Shown one piece after another: positions 60,146-64,000 of a stretch of 64,000 bases of DNA; within the stretch, counting starts at the first letter, position 1; every line of letters starts with the position of its first letter. The stretch covers positions 7,006,001 through 7,070,000 of the forward strand of contig NZ_CP072941.1 in NCBI RefSeq assembly GCF_018069625.1, in the 5' to 3' direction. The notes beneath the pieces are model-generated. The model saw nothing but the letters and a program-made list of their open reading frames with translations, had not been told where the DNA came from and ran no database searches. The position numbers and the translations under genes were made by a program. The stretch is from Streptomyces yatensis (GTDB lineage Bacteria; Actinomycetota; Actinomycetes; Streptomycetales; Streptomycetaceae).

Positions 60146-61762
60146 TCACATGGCCCCGTAACCTCCGGGCGCCCCATGGTCATGACCGCCCCCGGACTCG
60201 TACCCACCGGTCTCGTACGCACCGGACTCGAACCCCCCGGCCTCGTACCCGCCGGTCTCGAACCCACTGCCTGCCGCATGGCCGACGGTCTCCTGGACTC
60301 CCGTCTCGATGGCTCCGGGCCCGACGGCTCCGGGCTCGAAGGCCCCGGGGTGGGTCTGCTCGCGCACCGCCACGTACTGCTGCCGCACCGCCTGTCCCAC
60401 CGGCAGCTCCTCGCCCGGTTCGAAGACCTGGCTCGCCGCGGCCGGCCAGCGCGGCGGCTCGTGCGGGGACTGGGTGCCGTGCGAGACGCCCAGCGCCCAC
60501 GCGGCCTGGCGGGCCGCGCCCAGGGCGGCGTAGTCGGCGGGCTGGGGCACCACGACCTGCACCCCCAGCAGCGCGGGCGCGATCGCGCGGACGGCCTGCA
60601 GATCGGCCGCGGGCCCGAGCAGGAAGACGCGCCGCACCTGGACGCCGCGCCCGCGCAGCACGTCCAGCGCGTCCGCGAGCCCGCACAGCATGCCCTCGAA
60701 CGAGGCCCGCGCCAGATGTTCGGGCTTCATCGACTCGCGCCGCAGCCCGGTCAGCGTGCCGGCCGTATGCGGCAGATGTGGGGTCCGCTCACCCTCCAAA
60801 TAGGGCAGCAGCACCAGTCCGTACGACCCCGGGGTGGACTTCATCGCGAGCGCGGAGAGCCCGTCGAGATCCGTACCGAGCAGCTCCGCCGTACCGCGCA
60901 GCGTCCGTACCGCGTTGAGCGTATGCACCACCGGCAGATGCATCCCGGTGGCGTCCGCGTACGAGAGGATCGTGCCGGTCGGATCGGCCAGCGCCTCGTG
61001 GTGGATGGAGAAGACCGAGCCGGAGGCCCCCAGGGAGATCACCGCGTCGCCGGCCCCGACCCCGAGCCCGAAGGCGGCGGCCATGGTCTCGCCCGTACCG
61101 GCGGAGATCAGCAGCCCCTCGGGGGTGTGCCCGGCGGCGTCGGCCGGGCCGATGACCTCCGGCAGCCGCACCTGGTGACCGAGGGCCAGCTGGACCAGGT
61201 CCGGGCGCCAGGACCCGTTCGCCGCCGACCAGTAGCCGCTGCTGGAGGCCGTGCCGCGGTCGGTCGTCCGCCGCACCGGCCGCCCCAGCAGCTGCCAGAC
61301 CAGCCAGTCGTGCGGCTGCATCAGCTCGGCCACGCGGTGCGCCGAGTCCGGCTCGCTCCGCGCCAGCCAGCGCAGCTTGGCCACCGGCTGGGAGGCGGTC
61401 GGCACGGCGCCGACCGCCTGGGCCCACGCGGTGCGGCCGCCGAGCGCCTCGGTGAGGTCGGCGGCCGCGGACTGGGCGCGCTTGTCGTTGCCCATCAGCG
61501 CGGGGCGCACCAGCACCCCGCCCGCGTCCAGCGCCAGCAGCCCGTGCTGCTGCGCCGAGACGCCGATGGCCTGGACCCCTTCGAGCAGCCCGCCCTCGGC
61601 GGCCTCGCCGAGGGACATCAGCCACGCCTGCGGATCCACATCGCCGCTGCCGCCGACCGGGTGCGGGGCGTACCCCTGTTTGATCACGGCACCCGTATCG
61701 GTGTCACAGACGACGATTCGTGTGCTCTCGGACGAACTGTCCAACCCGGCGACTATCCCCAT
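60146..61762 (-). CDS. FGGY-family carbohydrate kinase (xylulokinase-like)
   Basis: 538 residues. ATP-phosphate motif VAGLDSSSESTRIVV, catalytic region QAIGVSAQQHGLLALD, GTASSSGYWSA, and ISLGASGSVFSIHHEAL. The final 90 residues leave the family pattern and become Gly/Glu-rich repeats (ETGGYEAGGFESGAYETGGY) caused by a 12-18-bp repeat array in the DNA. D-xylulose is the most likely substrate, but other ketoses are possible. It is convergent with hrdA. Confidence 0.88.
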   Translation of the reverse strand: MGIVAGLDSSSESTRIVVCDTDTGAVIKQGYAPHPVGGSGDVDPQAWLMSLGEAAEGGLLEGVQAIGVSAQQHGLLALDAGGVLVRPALMGNDKRAQSAAADLTEALGGRTAWAQAVGAVPTASQPVAKLRWLARSEPDSAHRVAELMQPHDWLVWQLLGRPVRRTTDRGTASSSGYWSAANGSWRPDLVQLALGHQVRLPEVIGPADAAGHTPEGLLISAGTGETMAAAFGLGVGAGDAVISLGASGSVFSIHHEALADPTGTILSYADATGMHLPVVHTLNAVRTLRGTAELLGTDLDGLSALAMKSTPGSYGLVLLPYLEGERTPHLPHTAGTLTGLRRESMKPEHLARASFEGMLCGLADALDVLRGRGVQVRRVFLLGPAADLQAVRAIAPALLGVQVVVPQPADYAALGAARQAAWALGVSHGTQSPHEPPRWPAAASQVFEPGEELPVGQAVRQQYVAVREQTHPGAFEPGAVGPGAIETGVQETVGHAAGSGFETGGYEAGGFESGAYETGGYESGGGHDHGAPGGYGAM

Positions 61763-61787
61763 GGATCAGATCATGCCACCGCCGCGG

Positions 61788-62057
61788 TCAGGTGTTGCTG
61801 GTGCCCCAGTCGTCCTCGCCCACCGCGCGGGCGTCGCGCTGCCCGATCTTCTCGCGCAGTGGCCGGACCTTGTCCAGCGCGCGCACGGCGGCCACTCGGC
61901 CTCCTTGCGCGGCCGACTCGGCGGTATTGCGGACGGCTGGATTCCGCGCGAACTTCTGCGCACAGGCGCGCAACTGCTCGTACCGCTCATGGCCTGCTCG
62001 CGTGCCCAGCACGTAACCCACAGCCATCCCAGTGATGAACGTCAGCCGGTAGCGCAT
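61788..62057 (-). CDS. Small YtxH-like membrane-associated protein
   Basis: 89 residues with one N-terminal hydrophobic segment, YRLTFITGMAVGYVLGTRAG, then ERYEQLRACAQKFARNPAV and a charged C-terminus. This matches the YtxH-type small proteins found in actinobacteria; function is not known. It lies 25 bases upstream of the FGGY kinase on the same strand, so they may be cotranscribed. A GTG at 62084 is an alternative start. Confidence 0.75.
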   Translation of the reverse strand: MRYRLTFITGMAVGYVLGTRAGHERYEQLRACAQKFARNPAVRNTAESAAQGGRVAAVRALDKVRPLREKIGQRDARAVGEDDWGTSNT

Positions 62058-62304
62058 CGACCTGCCCTTCTCGCTGTCCTTCACGTCCGGACCCCGGGGT
62101 CGTGCTGCGCGCCTACCCGCCCGCGCCGCAGATCACCCACGATCACGTAGAAGATCATCCCTGGATCGGCCGCGGATCGCCCGAGGGCGGACGCGGCGAA
62201 CCGATTGGCGGAGCACCCCCCTGCTTGCGCTAATGTATGTGTCGCAGCGAGCGCACGCCGTCCGGGAGCCCCGGGCGGGGTCACGGTCGCGGCACACGGA
62301 GCAA

Positions 62305-62377
62305 TCCCCTGTAGCTCAATTGGCAGAGCAGCCGGCTGTTAACCGGCAGGTTACTGGTTCGAGTCCAGTCGGGGGAG
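62305..62377 (+). tRNA. tRNA-Asn (GTT)
   Basis: Complete cloverleaf: acceptor TCCCCTG/CGGGGGA, D-arm GCTC/GAGC, anticodon stem GCCGG/CCGGC with loop CTGTTAA, and T-arm ACTGG-TTCGAGT-CCAGT. CCA is not encoded. First of two tandem copies. Confidence 0.95.
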
Positions 62378-62382
62378 CTCGG

Positions 62383-62455
62383 TCCCCTGTAGCTCAATTG
62401 GCAGAGCATTCGGCTGTTAACCGGAGGGTTACTGGTTCGAGTCCAGTCGGGGGAG
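62383..62455 (+). tRNA. tRNA-Asn (GTT), second copy
   Basis: Nearly identical to the gene five bases upstream. The anticodon stem differs (TTCGG/CCGGA with one G-T pair), a change that keeps pairing. The tandem duplication shares a leader and the terminator behind it. Confidence 0.95.
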
Positions 62456-62463
62456 CAGTGAGG

Positions 62464-62487
62464 AGGACCCCTCGAGGGGTCCTTTTT
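62464..62487 (+). terminator. Rho-independent terminator after the tRNA-Asn pair
   Basis: Perfect 8-bp stem AGGACCCC-TCGA-GGGGTCCT followed by TTTT. It is a rare canonical intrinsic terminator in this high-GC sequence, placed nine bases after the second tRNA. Confidence 0.85.
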
Positions 62488-62629
62488 CATTTCCGGGCCC
62501 CTGTGGACGTGATCTACGCCATGATCGAAGCCAGGGGGGCTCCCACCACCGGCCCTTCGAAGCAGCAGATCGTATGAGCGGCTATGCTGCGGCAGACGGC
62601 GCGCGCGGATGTGTACGACGCGCCGTTAC

Positions 62630-62706
62630 GGGGCGGTAGCTCAGCCGGTTAGAGCAGCGGACTCATAATCCGTCGGCCGTGGGTTCGAGTCCCACCCGCC
62701 CCACCA
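62630..62706 (+). tRNA. tRNA with CAT anticodon (Met, or Ile2)
   Basis: 77 bases including encoded CCA: acceptor GGGGCGG/CCGCCCC, loop CTCATAA. CAT is used by elongator tRNA-Met and by tRNA-Ile2 (modified by TilS); identity elements cannot be decided from sequence alone. Its 3' end borders decayed mobile DNA. Confidence 0.9.
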
Positions 62707-62750
62707 GGGCACTACGCGGGCAGACCCATCCTGACCTGCGCAGACATAGG

Positions 62751-62786
62751 AACGGGAGTCGCCGCGCCGACGCGGGGACTCCCGTT
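62751..62786. terminator. Strong hairpin downstream of the CAT tRNA
   Basis: A 10-bp perfect stem (AACGGGAGTC with GACTCCCGTT) around a 16-base GC-rich loop, 45 bases behind the tRNA. There is no T-run, but position and strength suggest termination or processing of the tRNA transcript. Confidence 0.5.
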
Positions 62787-62865
62787 CATCCGTTTAGAGC
62801 AAGATCAAGTGGCCCTACAGTGGCCCGAACGGCCCACCAGTGGCCCAGGTGATGTCCGCAGGTGA

Positions 62866-63290
62866 CTACGCGGCCTTCCGGGATCGTCGTGAAGCGCGCC
62901 TATCGGCGCGGCCTCGTGAGCTGCCGGGGCGGGTGCTGGGGCCGGCGGACGGGCCCCATTGGGACACGTCCGGCCCATCCGGTCGGGCGATGAAGAAGCG
63001 GAGCAGCGCGAAGTGCGGCCGCTGGTCCTCCGGGTACTGATCGCTCAGGTTCTGGATCCGAAGGATCTCCAGTTCGCGGTCGGCGCAGTGGCCCCGGACC
63101 CACTTAAGGGCGGCGTCGGCGGCGTGCTCCTGGCCCCGGCCGACAGTGCGGATCTAGCCGAGCAGGGGGCAGTGGGGCCCGGTCTGTGCCCCGACGACCC
63201 ACGTGTTTTCGGTGTCGCGGGCGGCGTGGGCGAAGATGACGGCGACGTCGCCTTGGAACGCCTCATTGGAGATCTCCGACGGACCGAGGG
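62866..63290 (-). pseudogene. Truncated gene with internal amber codon in decayed mobile region
   Basis: One minus-strand frame reads protein-like over 140 codons (FQGDVAVIFAHAARDTENTW; LKWVRGHCADRELEILRIQN) but has a TAG at 63154-63156, after GPHCPLLG, and no start: upstream it runs into a different sequence at about 63290. It ends at a TAG at 62866. I do not recognise the family; similar proteins are seen on actinobacterial phages and plasmids. Probably a fragment. Confidence 0.55.
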
Positions 63291-63293
63291 GCG

Positions 63294-63650
63294 GTGTTGG
63301 AGGAGGTCGTCAAGGCGTACGGGGGCGGGGTGCTGTCGTTGGAGACGGCGGTGGCGATGTTGGTTGAAGCGGGCTACCCGATCAAGGATGCGGTGGAGGA
63401 AGTGGAGCGCATCCGCGCGAAGGCTCAGGAGGAGGCAGCAGCACGGATGGCGGAGGCAGTGGCCCGCCGCGGGGATGTGGATGAAGAGTCGGGGGACGGG
63501 GAGGAGCCGAGGCGCGACGCCGGTGGAGGCGGAGAGCCGTCGAGGAGCAGCGGCGGGCGGCCTGTGCCATTCGGGTTCGCGTCTGCCAGCGGGCGGCACC
63601 AGGCTTTGTCGCCAAAGGGCGATCTTGCGCGACGGACCGCAGTTGGGTAA
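63294..63650 (+). pseudogene. C-terminal fragment of a phage portal protein
   Basis: About 118 codons. LEEVVKAYGGGVLSLETAVA and LVEAGYPIKDAVEEVERIRA match the C-terminal part of SPP1-type portal proteins (a leucine-rich segment then EAGY/F-P-I-x-DA), followed by an acidic tail. The N-terminal four-fifths are missing, and the last 20 codons run into the start region of the neighbouring IS. The first base lies at the junction with the minus-strand fragment. Confidence 0.5.
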
Positions 63651-64000
63651 TACAGCGTCACGAATTGTCCGCTGCCTAGCGGGAGTTCGTTCGGCCGCTG
63701 TTGCCAACCTCATTGCATGGGCGTAAGCGGCTGGGCGACCGGAGGCTTCTTAACGGAATCGTGTGGAAGTTCCGTACGCGTACGGCCTGGCGGGACGTGC
63801 TCGAGCGGTTCGGGTCGTGGGCCACGCTTCACACTCGGTTCTGGCACTGGGCCAAGCACCTTCAAACGGATGCTCCGGGCCACCCAAGTACAGGCGGACG
63901 GGGCTGGCGACCTTGAATGGCTGGTCTCGGTCGACTCCACCGTGGTGCGTGGCCATCAGCACGCTGCCGGGGCCCGAAGAAAGGGGCGCAGCCCCCTCCG
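63647..64000 (+). mobile_element. IS5-family transposase remnant (amber and frameshift; cut by window end)
   Basis: The frame starting near 63647 reads HELSAA-stop-REFVRPLLP, then GRKRLGDRRLLNGIVWKFRT and TAWRDVLERFGSWATLHTRF, the classical IS5/IS427-type N-terminus. An amber codon lies at 63677-63679. Near 63858 the reading shifts by +1 to FKRMLRATQVQADGAGDLEW and VSVDSTVVRGHQHAAGARR, the DDE region start. The element runs off the window. Terminal repeats cannot be identified. Confidence 0.75.

Noticed and set aside
62306..62455. Second tRNA-Asn as an assembly duplication
   Set aside because: The anticodon stems differ by compensating changes, so they are two real genes.

Overview
This window is high-GC actinobacterial chromosome and almost certainly Streptomyces. 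The evidence is the strong G/C third-position bias, a complete conservon (sensor kinase-like, roadblock, DUF742, GTPase and two P450 genes), an hrdA-type sigma factor next to dnaG, a PcaV-type MarR repressor beside the pca operon, and GC-rich intergenic hairpin repeats.

Left part (1-24 kb). A protocatechuate operon pcaI-J-F-H-G runs on the minus strand, cut by the window start, with a divergent MarR repressor. A 0.9 kb array of 24-bp hairpin units follows, then a PrmC-like methyltransferase. An XRE/DUF5753 regulator with a fused DUF6879 protein faces three small plus-strand genes, one encoding a 43-residue Gly/Cys-tailed peptide. After an SDR gene comes an operon of an MFS transporter, an AtuA-family protein and a DUF4387 protein. 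A GntR/FCD regulator lies next to it, and a perfect TGCTATAGCA palindrome stands in front of both the transporter and the regulator. Then come a large protein of unknown function and a sugar-utilisation locus (LacI regulator, ABC solute-binding protein, two permeases, GH3 glycosidase).

Middle part (25-43 kb). An ECF-like sigma factor is paired with a CU044_5270-type membrane protein, followed by a secreted WD-like protein. The assimilatory nitrite reductase operon (FAD oxidoreductase, nirB, nirD) has a near-perfect tandem GlnR box in front of it. The conservon, including a CYP157-like P450 without the ExxR motif, comes next. An OmpR-type two-component system follows, divergent from a Lys/Pro-rich secreted protein across a strong inverted/direct repeat.

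Right part (43-64 kb). This holds a secreted beta-helix/FnIII protein, a row of housekeeping and minor genes (cupin, CutA, SanA/YdcF, Uma2, adenine/adenosine deaminase), nasA-type nitrate reductase divergent from a sirohydrochlorin chelatase, dGTPase, ferredoxin reductase-like protein, dnaG, hrdA, an FGGY kinase, a YtxH-like protein, two tRNA-Asn and a tRNA with CAU anticodon. Beyond the last tRNA the DNA is decayed mobile material: an orphan pseudogene with an internal amber stop, a phage portal C-terminus, and an IS5-type transposase broken by an amber codon and a frameshift.

The nitrate (nasA), nitrite (nirBD) and siroheme (chelatase) genes form one assimilatory route under apparent GlnR control. 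A recurrent oddity is minisatellite-like tandem repeats that start inside gene 3' ends and copy the stop codon, plus a GC-rich repeat element found three times, once inserted in frame within a reading frame.
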